Notes: generated by a model from the letters alone, not told the origin. DNA of 13,507 nt from UMGS1613 sp045636225 (GCA_045636225.1 JAZTXB010000010.1:1-13507), one strand, 5' to 3'. Shown: positions 1 to 7,010, numbered from the stretch's first letter. Program-made: numbers and translations.

Positions 1-905
1 ATTTTTAATTTTCTAATTTTTTTATTAGGTTTTAACATGTTATCTATTTCTGTTCTTAATTTAACTAATTCCTCTTTGTTATTTAAATCTATATTTTCAA
101 TCATATGTTGTATATTATTTTTAATTGCCTCTTGTGGATCATTAATTAATGTATTAGCAAAATTATATACTTCATCTAATTCTTGTTCATGATTTTCTAA
201 ATTTAATTTGTCTTTATATATTTTGTATATTTTGGCAGTTTCATTTAATTTATCTATTTCTACACTAAATTCGCTATGTATTGTTGGAATTGAAGAAACC
301 ATTAATTCAGCTAACGCTTTAAAAGAGTCCTTTTTTGAATCTTTAAATTTTAATAAAATTTCAGATATTTCTTTTTTAAAGTATTCTAACTCTGTAATAA
401 AATTTTCATTATATTGAAATTTTATAAATCCTTCATTATCCTTCGTTTCAAATGGCTTATTATATTTTCTAACATTTTCATTATAATATACATATATTTT
501 ATCATCATTTAAATCATAGCTTAGCCAACAAGTATTATCAACTTTTACAAATAAATTGTTTTCTAAAATATAATAAAACTTATTATCAACATGAATTCCC
601 TTTTTTTCTATTTTATAGTTTTGTTGTTCATTTTTAGTATAAATATAACAAGTTTTCCAGTGATTATTCAAATCTTTACTCATATTCAATGTAGAGTTTT
701 TGTCTAGAATTATTTCAATATCAAAATAACATCCATTATAAAACACTTCAATCCTAGGGGTATCACTCTTAGGTGTTCCATCACTAAATTTAATTATAGA
801 CGTATCTTTACGAGTATCTATTTTTATTCCATTATAATTGTACACCCCGTTATCTAATTTTTCTAATCTTTCAATCAGCATATCAATGCTTTTTTCATTT
901 TCCAT
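1..905 (-). CDS. Hypothetical protein, C-terminus beyond the window (partial)
   Basis: I do not recognise this protein. An ATG at 905-903 opens a frame of 301 codons that stays open to the window edge, so the stop lies outside. A strong Shine-Dalgarno (AAGGAGAG, about 7 nt upstream) supports the start. There is no signal peptide or membrane segment, so it is probably cytoplasmic. Residues 1-160 look like mixed beta-rich sequence, with many aromatic and Asn/Asp residues and a CWLSYDLNDDKIYVYYNE stretch. From about residue 170 it becomes strongly helical and charged (Lys/Glu/Asn-rich), a likely coiled coil that continues past the edge. It lies 77 nt downstream of the ATP-grasp gene on the same strand with no terminator in the gap, so it is probably the third gene of that operon. 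Function is unknown; a partner or substrate of the ATP-grasp enzyme is only an inference from position. Confidence 0.8.
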   Translation of the reverse strand, partial: MENEKSIDMLIERLEKLDNGVYNYNGIKIDTRKDTSIIKFSDGTPKSDTPRIEVFYNGCYFDIEIILDKNSTLNMSKDLNNHWKTCYIYTKNEQQNYKIEKKGIHVDNKFYYILENNLFVKVDNTCWLSYDLNDDKIYVYYNENVRKYNKPFETKDNEGFIKFQYNENFITELEYFKKEISEILLKFKDSKKDSFKALAELMVSSIPTIHSEFSVEIDKLNETAKIYKIYKDKLNLENHEQELDEVYNFANTLINDPQEAIKNNIQHMIENIDLNNKEELVKLRTEIDNMLKPNKKIRKLK

Positions 906-982
906 AATTTACTCTCCTTATTTTTTATTCATACTGCCACACATTTTAGCGTTATTGTATACATTAGAAATTTCCTCTTAAA

Positions 983-2317
983 TTATTTTTTTATCTTAAC
1001 TAGCTTTTTTAAGCCTTGTTCCTCAGATGATTTTTCTAAATAAAGTTTTAACATATCTTGATTAACAGTTAAGGTATCAGTACATACTTCTTTTTCCTCA
1101 AAATCAGATGGAAATACATCACTACAAAGATAATTTTCATCTACTGGAACAGTATGAAGTTTTATGTTTTCAAGAAAAACTTCTTTCATATACATATCTG
1201 AATGCTTACTTGCTTTGCTTAATATATCTGAGATTATATTATCTCCTTTTTCAATGCAAACTGTTTTTGTTTTAATATACCTATTTAAGTATTCATCAAC
1301 TTTTTTACTAGGATCAACACTATTTTTACTATTATAAGCTACGTCAAAGTCATTTATTTGTTTTAAGTCGTAAGCGAAACTTCCGGGGCCCCCATAATAC
1401 TTTGATGGTTTTAAAATATTTTTATATTTATTGTCCGGCAATTTACATAAACATATTAAATCACGAAACTCAATTGCTATATCATTCACATTATCATGTA
1501 ACATATCATCACATGGAAGAAAATCTACAGAATTATATAAATAACGCCCAGAAGAAATCATTGGATTGAATTCAATTACATCTATTTCTTTTTTTCCTTC
1601 ATTATTAATATATTCTCCCAAATCCAAAACGTATGCTGAAGGAAACCCTTTGTTTTTCATTTGTTCAACTACTTTTAAAGCTTTAGAAAGAATATCTTTA
1701 TCAATTTTATGTAAAATAAATTCAGTATGTCTTGATATATTTAATATTTGATTATTATATACACAGATTCTATATTCTTTAGTACCAATTTCATCATCTA
1801 ATAAATGAATATATTCACTTATCATAAATTCATCTTCTGGATGAAGACTTAATGCAGTATGGATTAGTGTTCTATTATTTTTCAAATCTTCTATTTTTAT
1901 TTTACCACTATAAGCTTTTTCAATTGTCTTAAAAAATATTTCTTTTCCATATTCTTTTTCAATTTGAATTAATACTTCTTCATTAAGTAAATCTTTACCT
2001 TTAATTATTCTGGTTTTTCTTTTAGTTTCATAAAAATTACACCAATGGTGAACATCTGAAATATTATCTAAACCACAAGGAATTATACCACCATTATTTT
2101 TTATTGTATCAAAAAATTTTGTTTCAACACCAATATAACATAAAGGGATTATCGTTTTTTTATCTATATTAAACGGATTCATATTAGAATCAAGAAACAT
2201 ATCTTCTTCTTTATCATAAAAACATACATTTCTATTTTCTTTCAAAAAAATTATACCAGCTAAATTTCTTAGTTTATGGGCAGAACTTCCATAATAACAG
2301 ACATATGCATTATCCAT
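983..2317 (-). CDS. ATP-grasp domain protein (putative carboxylate-amine ligase)
   Basis: This 444-aa cytoplasmic protein carries an ATP-grasp ligase signature. Residues 128-140 (FFKTIEKAYSGKI) fit the ATP-binding Lys and small Gly loop. Residues 164-184 (MISEYIHL, then KEYRICV) fit the adenine-contacting Glu and a phosphate-binding Arg. Residues 246-260 (DVIEFNPMISSGRYL) fit the Mg-binding Glu249/Asn251 motif. The pattern is closest to the R2K-like clade, whose members are predicted amide or peptide ligases; the clade is from memory. Residues 1-90 would be the pre-ATP-grasp region. Residues 290-444 form an extension I cannot assign. The start follows AGGGGGTGA at good spacing. It sits 37 nt after the 291-aa gene and 77 nt before the 1-905 gene, which suggests an operon. 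The substrate is unknown. ATP-grasp fold is likely; ligation of a peptide or small metabolite is inference. Confidence 0.8.
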   Translation of the reverse strand: MDNAYVCYYGSSAHKLRNLAGIIFLKENRNVCFYDKEEDMFLDSNMNPFNIDKKTIIPLCYIGVETKFFDTIKNNGGIIPCGLDNISDVHHWCNFYETKRKTRIIKGKDLLNEEVLIQIEKEYGKEIFFKTIEKAYSGKIKIEDLKNNRTLIHTALSLHPEDEFMISEYIHLLDDEIGTKEYRICVYNNQILNISRHTEFILHKIDKDILSKALKVVEQMKNKGFPSAYVLDLGEYINNEGKKEIDVIEFNPMISSGRYLYNSVDFLPCDDMLHDNVNDIAIEFRDLICLCKLPDNKYKNILKPSKYYGGPGSFAYDLKQINDFDVAYNSKNSVDPSKKVDEYLNRYIKTKTVCIEKGDNIISDILSKASKHSDMYMKEVFLENIKLHTVPVDENYLCSDVFPSDFEEKEVCTDTLTVNQDMLKLYLEKSSEEQGLKKLVKIKK

Positions 2318-2354
2318 AAAATCACCCCCTAAGTAGTTTTTATTATAGATTATT

Positions 2355-3230
2355 TTATTTTCTTCTAAATGGATTTACTTTTCTAATCAATTCTAATCTC
2401 TTTTGTTTTTTCATTTCTTTATATTCTATTTTTTCTTGTTCTTTTAATTGTTCTTTTCTAATTGCATATAATTTTTCGTGAGTCCATTCTGGGCAATCTT
2501 CAATATTAACAAATATTCTTTTAAATATTTCATCTTCATTATTTCTACAAATACTAGTAACGTTATTTGAATTACAGTCATATTGATACTCATTTTCATA
2601 AGTCATTGCAGATAATGTGAAAGAATTATTATATTTTATATCTACACTATATTCATCGCTATTAATTTTAAAATTAGAATTTGTTGATTGTACATTATTC
2701 ATATAATCACGATAAAAACTTATATCTTGTATAAATTTATCATATCGTTCAGATATTTCTGTTCCGCATTTACCTAATATATCTTTTGCTTTATAACATT
2801 CAGATTTAACTAATACTAAATCATCATTTTGTTTAGTAAAAAACATCCTATCACAACGATAACTAACAATTAAATATCTATTTTCACTATCATAATCAAT
2901 ATCTAAATATAAGTAATCTAACCCTGTTAAACCACTTATTCTATAATATAAATCTCTGTCCGATGATTGACATTCTTTACGTTTAGCCCTTACTAAATTT
3001 ATAACATCATAAATAGCAATAGAATTTTCGTCCTTATTTCTTTCTGCTTCTAAAACAAATTTTAATTCTTCTAATATTTCTTTTGGTGAAGAAATTGGAT
3101 TATAATTAGTCATAGATTTTGCACTTCTACTCAAAGAACTTCCAGTTGCTTCATTACTTTTATTTACTCTTTGATTATGACTAACTGCAGCAGTAGTACT
3201 ACATATAAGTGGCCCTGGATTAAATGCCAT
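2355..3230 (-). CDS. Hypothetical protein, first gene of the ATP-grasp operon
   Basis: A 291-aa protein I do not recognise. The start is well supported by a strong GGGAGGGAG Shine-Dalgarno 4-5 nt before the ATG. The first 45 residues are low-complexity and rich in Ser, Asn and Thr (beginning MAFNPGPLICSTTAAV) and look disordered; they are not a hydrophobic signal peptide. Residues 50-240 look like a compact alpha/beta region with acidic and tyrosine-rich stretches (GLDYLYLDIDYDSENRY) and several Cys. Residues 250-291 form a highly charged helix ending in a basic tail (NPFRRK). It is probably cytoplasmic. A promoter lies just upstream at 3265-3273. It is the lead gene of a co-directional set with the ATP-grasp gene 37 nt downstream. 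A role as the enzyme's substrate or partner is possible, but only its position supports this. Confidence 0.8.
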   Translation of the reverse strand: MAFNPGPLICSTTAAVSHNQRVNKSNEATGSSLSRSAKSMTNYNPISSPKEILEELKFVLEAERNKDENSIAIYDVINLVRAKRKECQSSDRDLYYRISGLTGLDYLYLDIDYDSENRYLIVSYRCDRMFFTKQNDDLVLVKSECYKAKDILGKCGTEISERYDKFIQDISFYRDYMNNVQSTNSNFKINSDEYSVDIKYNNSFTLSAMTYENEYQYDCNSNNVTSICRNNEDEIFKRIFVNIEDCPEWTHEKLYAIRKEQLKEQEKIEYKEMKKQKRLELIRKVNPFRRK

Positions 3231-3264
3231 AATACTCCCTCCCTAACAAATTTAAAGTAAAATT

Positions 3265-3273
3265 ATTATATCA
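3265..3273 (-). promoter_or_regulatory. Probable extended -10 promoter for the ATP-grasp operon
   Basis: Read on the minus strand this is TGATATAAT, a perfect TATAAT with the TGn extension, about 35 nt upstream of the ATG at 3230. No good -35 is seen at 17 nt, which is common with extended -10 promoters. It lies between the terminator of the HTH gene and the first gene of the operon. Confidence 0.55.
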
Positions 3274-3325
3274 TAAATTTTAAAGTTTTATTATTTTTTT
3301 TTATAAGAAAATAATTAACTACATC

Positions 3326-3355
3326 AAAAAAAGAATTATCTAACATAATAATTCT
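3326..3355 (-). terminator. Intrinsic terminator after the methyltransferase-HTH pair
   Basis: On the minus strand an 8-bp stem (AGAATTAT / ATAATTCT) with an 8-nt loop is followed by seven T. The stop codon of the HTH gene lies at the edge of the stem. It separates the methyltransferase-HTH unit from the ATP-grasp operon. Confidence 0.7.
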
Positions 3356-3564
3356 CTTATATCAATATCTAATACATTTGATATTATAAACAATGTACTT
3401 AAACTAAATGTTTTGTTTTTTCTTAAACTTTCTATCTCGTTTATATAATCATAAGATAAGTTACATTTTTCTGCTAACTCTTCTTGAGTTAGTTTTCTTT
3501 TATTTCTATAATATCTAATATTTATTCTAATAATATTCCAAAATATTTCTTCTTGTAAACTCAT
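3340..3564 (-). CDS. Small XRE/Cro-CI family HTH transcriptional regulator
   Basis: This 74-aa protein consists almost only of a helix-turn-helix of the Cro/CI (XRE) type. RYYRNKRKLTQEELAEKC (about residues 17-34) gives the first two helices, and LSYDYINEIES is the recognition-helix region. A C-terminal helix ends in the typical NVLDIDIRELL. It has no second domain. Its ATG overlaps the methyltransferase stop by 4 nt (ATGA), so the two are translationally coupled and should act together. A Shine-Dalgarno (AAAGGA) lies in the end of the upstream gene. Size and layout resemble controller (C) proteins of restriction-modification systems or small phage repressors. No endonuclease is seen, so neither role is established. 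It may control its own operon through the inverted repeat at 4314-4339. Confidence 0.85.
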   Translation of the reverse strand: MSLQEEIFWNIIRINIRYYRNKRKLTQEELAEKCNLSYDYINEIESLRKNKTFSLSTLFIISNVLDIDIRELLC

Positions 3565-4274
3565 GCTTGTCCTTTTTGACTTTTAGTCAAACCTATAATT
3601 TCATAATATGTTTTATGAACAAGTCTATTATTCTTTTTTTGAGCAAATATATGTCCCACAATATGAGTATGATCTTTTTTACTATTTGGATGTGCTTTAT
3701 GTTCTGTTGGATAAGAGTTTTCTATTAATGATATTATCTTCCATTCTTTTGAATAGAAATATTCTTTCATTTCTTCTTTTCTAAAATATTGATTTCTTGG
3801 ATAATTACAAATATCTTTTTCATTTCTAGCCATATGATAAAATATATAAATATATCCGCCTTCTTTTACACTAGATTGTAATTTTCTAATTTTTCTTTTC
3901 ATCGGAATTGTTTTATTATGTTTTTCATGTAAAGATCTATAACAAAAAACAAAATCATATTTATCATTAACTTTTAATTCATAAAAATTATTATTTTTAA
4001 TTATAAGATTATTTTTAATCTCATTATAATGTTTTCTATTTGTAATATCTTTCAATTCATAATTGTCTATATTTCCACCATCTATATATATTTTATTTGG
4101 TTCATACATAACTACATCAAATCCTCTATAAGCGAATGGAATTGAATGTAATCCATCTTTATCATCAACTACTAGTACTTTACTTTTATTTTTTTCTTTT
4201 AACAATTTCATATATTCATAACTAGTTCTTTGTGCATTTCCATATACACTTTTTACATCTACTACTCTTTTCAT
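3561..4274 (-). CDS. Putative class I SAM-dependent methyltransferase
   Basis: The 237-aa protein fits a Rossmann-type methyltransferase. A hydrophobic strand with VLVVDDKDGLHS (residues 33-44) stands at the motif I position, followed by a second strand ending in an acidic residue (VVMYEP, 54-59), as expected for SAM ribose binding. YDFVFCYRSLHE (106-117) corresponds to motif IV, and GGYIYIFYHM (139-148) to motif V. There is no NPPY/DPPY, so a DNA N6-adenine methylase is unlikely; the substrate could be a small molecule, RNA or protein. Motif I lacks the usual GxGxG glycines, so the call is by fold pattern. A strong AAGGAG precedes the ATG. It overlaps the HTH gene by 4 nt. It is the gene nearest the disrupted ftsW end and is probably part of the acquired segment. 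Confidence 0.7.
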   Translation of the reverse strand: MKRVVDVKSVYGNAQRTSYEYMKLLKEKNKSKVLVVDDKDGLHSIPFAYRGFDVVMYEPNKIYIDGGNIDNYELKDITNRKHYNEIKNNLIIKNNNFYELKVNDKYDFVFCYRSLHEKHNKTIPMKRKIRKLQSSVKEGGYIYIFYHMARNEKDICNYPRNQYFRKEEMKEYFYSKEWKIISLIENSYPTEHKAHPNSKKDHTHIVGHIFAQKKNNRLVHKTYYEIIGLTKSQKGQA

Positions 4275-4313
4275 CTTTTCTCCTTAACTGTGAGAAACTC
4301 GATATTAACTTTC

Positions 4314-4346
4314 ACGCGGTAATGGCAAAGTAACCGCGTTTTTTTT
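4314..4346 (+). terminator. GC-rich hairpin with T-tract on the plus strand (terminator or operator)
   Basis: A perfect 7-bp inverted repeat (ACGCGGT / ACCGCGT, 12-nt spacer) is followed on the plus strand by eight T, the form of an intrinsic terminator for plus-strand transcription. This is odd because no plus-strand gene is visible. On the minus strand it sits about 40 nt upstream of the methyltransferase ATG and is preceded by A's, so there it cannot be a standard terminator. It could instead be an operator for the HTH protein or a leader structure. It stands out as a GC patch in very AT-rich DNA. Confidence 0.5.
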
Positions 4347-4430
4347 CTGCAGAATTTTGATATTTTTTCATTTTTTTCTATTTTTTATTATTTTTTTACC
4401 TTTTTTAATTTTAGTAAATCGTCTGACCCC

Positions 4431-5480
4431 CTAGAAATAAAGGGCTTTTTTTTTACGTTGTAAAAAGTTACATAGCAAAGTGTACCCTGTAACTGGTATT
4501 AAACCAATTACAACGCTTAAATTAAGTACTGTTTGAAATATTAAACCAAATGTAATTCCAAAAGATAAATACTTACCAAATAAGTCATTACACTTCATAC
4601 TTATTTTTAAAGAGTTATAGAAAATTATTATAAAGAAAAACGATACTATTAATACTCCCATAAAACCAAATTCTTCTGATATTATTGAAAATATAAAATC
4701 TGTTTGTGGTTCTGGAAGATAAAAATGTTTTTGTATTGAATTTCCAAATCCAAGTCCAAATAAGCCACCAGGACCTATACTATATAAAGACTGAATAATT
4801 TGAAACCCACTACCTAAAGAATCACTCCAAGGGTCTAAAAACGAAAGAATTCTCTTCAAACGATATGGAGCAACTAATATTAAAGCAATTACTCCTAGTA
4901 TACCTACTATTCCAAATTTAAAAAATATTTTTATATTAAGACCTGCAACAAATAGTAAACCTATTATAGTCATTACAATTATAGTTCCTGTCCCAAAATC
5001 TGGTTGCAACATTATTACTCCAAATATAGATAAAGTAATTATTAATATAGGAAGAACTCCTTTTAAAAAACTTTTCATACTATTTGGATTATTTGATAAA
5101 TATTTAGAAGTAAAAATAATTAATCCTAATTTAGCAAATTCACTAGGTTGTACTCCAAAAGAACCTATACCAAACCAACTACGTGAACCATTTCTAACAG
5201 TACCTACCCCAGGAATAAGTACAAGAATTAATAAAATTATACATGCGAGCAATATTTTATTAGGATATTTAAAATTTTTTTTATAATCTATTTTACTTAC
5301 TATTACCATTAAAAAAATTCCTATTACAAAAAATAAACTTTGATTCTTTAAATATTTATACGGATCGTTATATTTATACTCTGCCCATATGTATGATGAA
5401 GAATAAATCATTATAATTCCAAAAATAGATATTAATATAACACTAATGAATAAAGTTAATTCCATACTTTTATTCTTCAT
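4431..5480 (-). CDS. ftsW: FtsW/SpoVE-type SEDS glycosyltransferase, C-terminus truncated and replaced
   Basis: This is a multi-pass membrane SEDS protein, the family that polymerises lipid II glycan strands in division or spore-cortex synthesis. Typical signatures are VRNGSRSW (95-102), QPSEFAKL (111-118), GTGTIIV, LDPWSDSLGSGFQIIQSLYSIGPGG (with the family's conserved Gly and Asp residues), LPEPQTDFIF (255-264, with the likely catalytic Asp261) and GLIPVTG (326-332). After Gly332 the normal ITLPFLSYGGSS and last helix are missing. A tail of 17 unrelated residues (YTLLCNFLQRKKKALYF) leads to a TAG. No other frame restores the motif, so this is not a simple frameshift. About 30-35 residues are lost, so activity is doubtful. 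The start follows AGGTGAT. No confident promoter lies in the 40 nt between it and the preceding terminator. The text suggests ftsW or spoVE; I cannot tell these apart. Confidence 0.88.
   Translation of the reverse strand: MKNKSMELTLFISVILISIFGIIMIYSSSYIWAEYKYNDPYKYLKNQSLFFVIGIFLMVIVSKIDYKKNFKYPNKILLACIILLILVLIPGVGTVRNGSRSWFGIGSFGVQPSEFAKLGLIIFTSKYLSNNPNSMKSFLKGVLPILIITLSIFGVIMLQPDFGTGTIIVMTIIGLLFVAGLNIKIFFKFGIVGILGVIALILVAPYRLKRILSFLDPWSDSLGSGFQIIQSLYSIGPGGLFGLGFGNSIQKHFYLPEPQTDFIFSIISEEFGFMGVLIVSFFFIIIFYNSLKISMKCNDLFGKYLSFGITFGLIFQTVLNLSVVIGLIPVTGYTLLCNFLQRKKKALYF
4467..4493. other. Imperfect palindrome at the ftsW break, candidate recombination site
   Basis: The arms GTTACA (4467-4472) and TGTAAC (4488-4493) are perfect inverted repeats separated by 15 nt. 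The right arm encodes the conserved Val-Thr of the ftsW GLIPVTG motif. The left arm lies in the foreign tail. The reading frame departs from FtsW inside the spacer. Inverted arms around a crossover core are usual for serine or tyrosine recombinase sites. Without the other junction this remains a candidate. Confidence 0.35.
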
Positions 5481-5522
5481 AGTATCACCTATATAATTTT
5501 ATTTTATTTAAATTAAAATATT

Positions 5523-5544
5523 AAAAAAAGCAACTAAGTTGCTT
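5523..5544 (-). terminator. Intrinsic terminator of the lemA-TPM unit
   Basis: The minus strand reads AAGCAAC-TTA-GTTGCTT followed by a run of T. The 7-bp stem overlaps the TPM stop codon. It should separate lemA-TPM from ftsW, although ftsW begins only about 40 nt further on, so some readthrough is likely. Confidence 0.8.
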
Positions 5545-6469
5545 AAAAACGGCGTGAACTTCCGCCTCCTCCAAAGGAACCTCCTCCTCCACGGAAAGAA
5601 CTTCCTCCACCTCTATAAGAAGAACTTCTATATGAACTACCACCTGAATAATATCCGCCACCAGAAGAAGAACAAAATCTAGCAGCAACAAACATAAACA
5701 TATTAAAAAACATAAAAAATAAATATAAAATCCATGTGTAGTAAAAGAAAATTGAAAGTCCACCCCATATTACAAAGTATAATAAAGTCCAAAGTGCTTT
5801 ATTTTTTTTAAGAGTTCTTATTAAATAACCGAAAAATATACCACTTAATGGAATAACATAAAATAATACTACTGCCTCTGTACCATAATTTTCATAACCT
5901 GGTCTAAAAATTATTATTCCTCCACTATTCATTTCTATCGGTTCAGTATAATCAACATTTAAATTGTTAAGTGTGACTATTTCTTTATAGTAAGCATCAT
6001 AACCATTTCTTATACCTTCATCCCACTTATTATTTTTTAAATATGGAATCATATACTCATCTTGTATTCTACCTGATTTTCCATCTGGTATTATACCCTC
6101 TAATCCAGTTCCAATTTCTGTTCTAAGTTCTCTTTCTTCTAGGGCTAAAAGTATAAGAAGTCCATTATTTTTTGATGCACTACCTATTCCAAAACTTCTT
6201 GCAACCTCTAGTGAATAACTTTCTAATGACATCCCTTCTAAGTTTTTTACTGTTACTACTACTATTTGAGTCCCATCTACATTGTTTAGTGCAACACTTC
6301 TATTCATAATATACTTTTCTGTTTCTTCGGATAATATATCCGCATAATCATTTACATAAAAATTACTAGTTGGTTTTACTATAGCTTTTACATTTGGTAT
6401 AAATAATATAGTTAAAAGAATAAGGATTAAATACTTAATCCTATTCAAATAAAACTTCTGGAACTTCAT
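5543..6469 (-). CDS. TPM-domain membrane protein with glycine-rich tail
   Basis: This 308-aa membrane protein has a TPM (TLP18.3/Psb32/MOLO-1) domain. Hydrophobic residues 12-29 form a signal peptide or anchor ending in NVKA. The TPM domain spans about 36-165, including YVNDYADILSEET (38-50), DGTQIVVVTV (65-74), SFGIGSASKNNGLLILLAL (92-110) and the following RTEIGTGLEG. Three membrane helices follow at about 197-217, 226-243 and 246-264. The tail (267-308) is Gly/Ser/Tyr/Arg-rich, a common feature of this family, ending in GGGGSSRRF. TPM proteins are linked to envelope or membrane-protein maintenance. I chose the ATG at 6469 because it follows AAGGAAAG and directly precedes the signal sequence. 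A start at 6514 is possible but would add 15 residues before it. It overlaps lemA by 29 nt. LemA-TPM pairing is common. Confidence 0.88.
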   Translation of the reverse strand: MKFQKFYLNRIKYLILILLTILFIPNVKAIVKPTSNFYVNDYADILSEETEKYIMNRSVALNNVDGTQIVVVTVKNLEGMSLESYSLEVARSFGIGSASKNNGLLILLALEERELRTEIGTGLEGIIPDGKSGRIQDEYMIPYLKNNKWDEGIRNGYDAYYKEIVTLNNLNVDYTEPIEMNSGGIIIFRPGYENYGTEAVVLFYVIPLSGIFFGYLIRTLKKNKALWTLLYFVIWGGLSIFFYYTWILYLFFMFFNMFMFVAARFCSSSGGGYYSGGSSYRSSSYRGGGSSFRGGGGSFGGGGSSRRF

Positions 6470-7010
6470 TAGAACTTTCCTTTGCTTCAAAATATTCTTT
6501 TTCTTCAAAACCAAACATGCCAGCTAGTAAATTTTTTGGAAAAACTTTAATTTCTTTATTATATGATTTAACTGCTTCATTATAATCATTACGCGCTACA
6601 GATATTCTATTTTCTGTACCAGCAAGTTCATCTTGTAAGTTTATAAAATTAGTATTAGCTTTTAAATCCGGATAATTCTCTACTATAACAAGTAATTGAT
6701 TTATTGCATTTGTAAGTTCAGAATTTGCATCTGCCATTTCTTCTGCAGTATCTGCTCCCAACAATTTTTCTCTTGATGTTGTAATACTATCAATTACTTC
6801 TGTTTCATGAGCTGCATACCCTTTTACTGTACTAACCAAATTAGGTATTAAATCAGCTCTTCTTTCAAGTTGTACTCCTATATTAGCAAATTTTCCTTCC
6901 ACTTCTTCTTCTTTGCTTACTAATCCATTATAAGTACTAGCAAACATAACAACTAAAATTACAACTACTCCTATTATAACTCCTAGTGTAATTAAAGATT
7001 TTTTCATCAT
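6441..7010 (-). CDS. lemA: LemA family protein
   Basis: A 189-aa LemA-family protein. A single N-terminal membrane helix (residues 6-24) is followed by the family's helical domain. YNGLVSKEEEVEGKFANIGVQLERRADLIPNLVSTVKGYA (27-66) is highly characteristic. Also typical are AHETEVIDSITTSREK (67-82), ENRISVARNDYNEAVKSYN (131-149) and FPKNLLAGMFGF (156-167). The C-terminus (VPEVLFE) matches the usual PxVxF-like ending. Orientation is probably N-terminal inside with the helical part outside, as proposed for the family. Function is envelope-related but not settled. The start is one of two adjacent ATGs (7010 or 7007). The Shine-Dalgarno AGGAAGG fits the second slightly better. It has its own promoter (7028-7056) and overlaps the TPM gene, so the two products are made together. 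Confidence 0.95.
   Translation of the reverse strand: MMKKSLITLGVIIGVVVILVVMFASTYNGLVSKEEEVEGKFANIGVQLERRADLIPNLVSTVKGYAAHETEVIDSITTSREKLLGADTAEEMADANSELTNAINQLLVIVENYPDLKANTNFINLQDELAGTENRISVARNDYNEAVKSYNKEIKVFPKNLLAGMFGFEEKEYFEAKESSNEVPEVLFE

Noticed and set aside
208..417. Plus-strand frame of 69 codons
   Set aside because: It lies antisense to the partial gene at 1-905, with no ribosome site and a composition typical of a shadow frame.
1566..1751. Plus-strand 61-codon frame
   Set aside because: Antisense to the well-supported ATP-grasp gene, without a ribosome site.
3340..4274. Complete restriction-modification system with controller protein
   Set aside because: No endonuclease gene is visible and the methyltransferase lacks DNA-amino-methylase motifs.
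4431..4500. Simple frameshift as the cause of the short FtsW
   Set aside because: None of the three frames downstream encodes the missing SYGGSS region, so the DNA itself is different.
5521..5763. Minus-strand 80-codon frame rich in Leu, Val and Glu
   Set aside because: It is the out-of-frame reading of the Gly-rich TPM tail.
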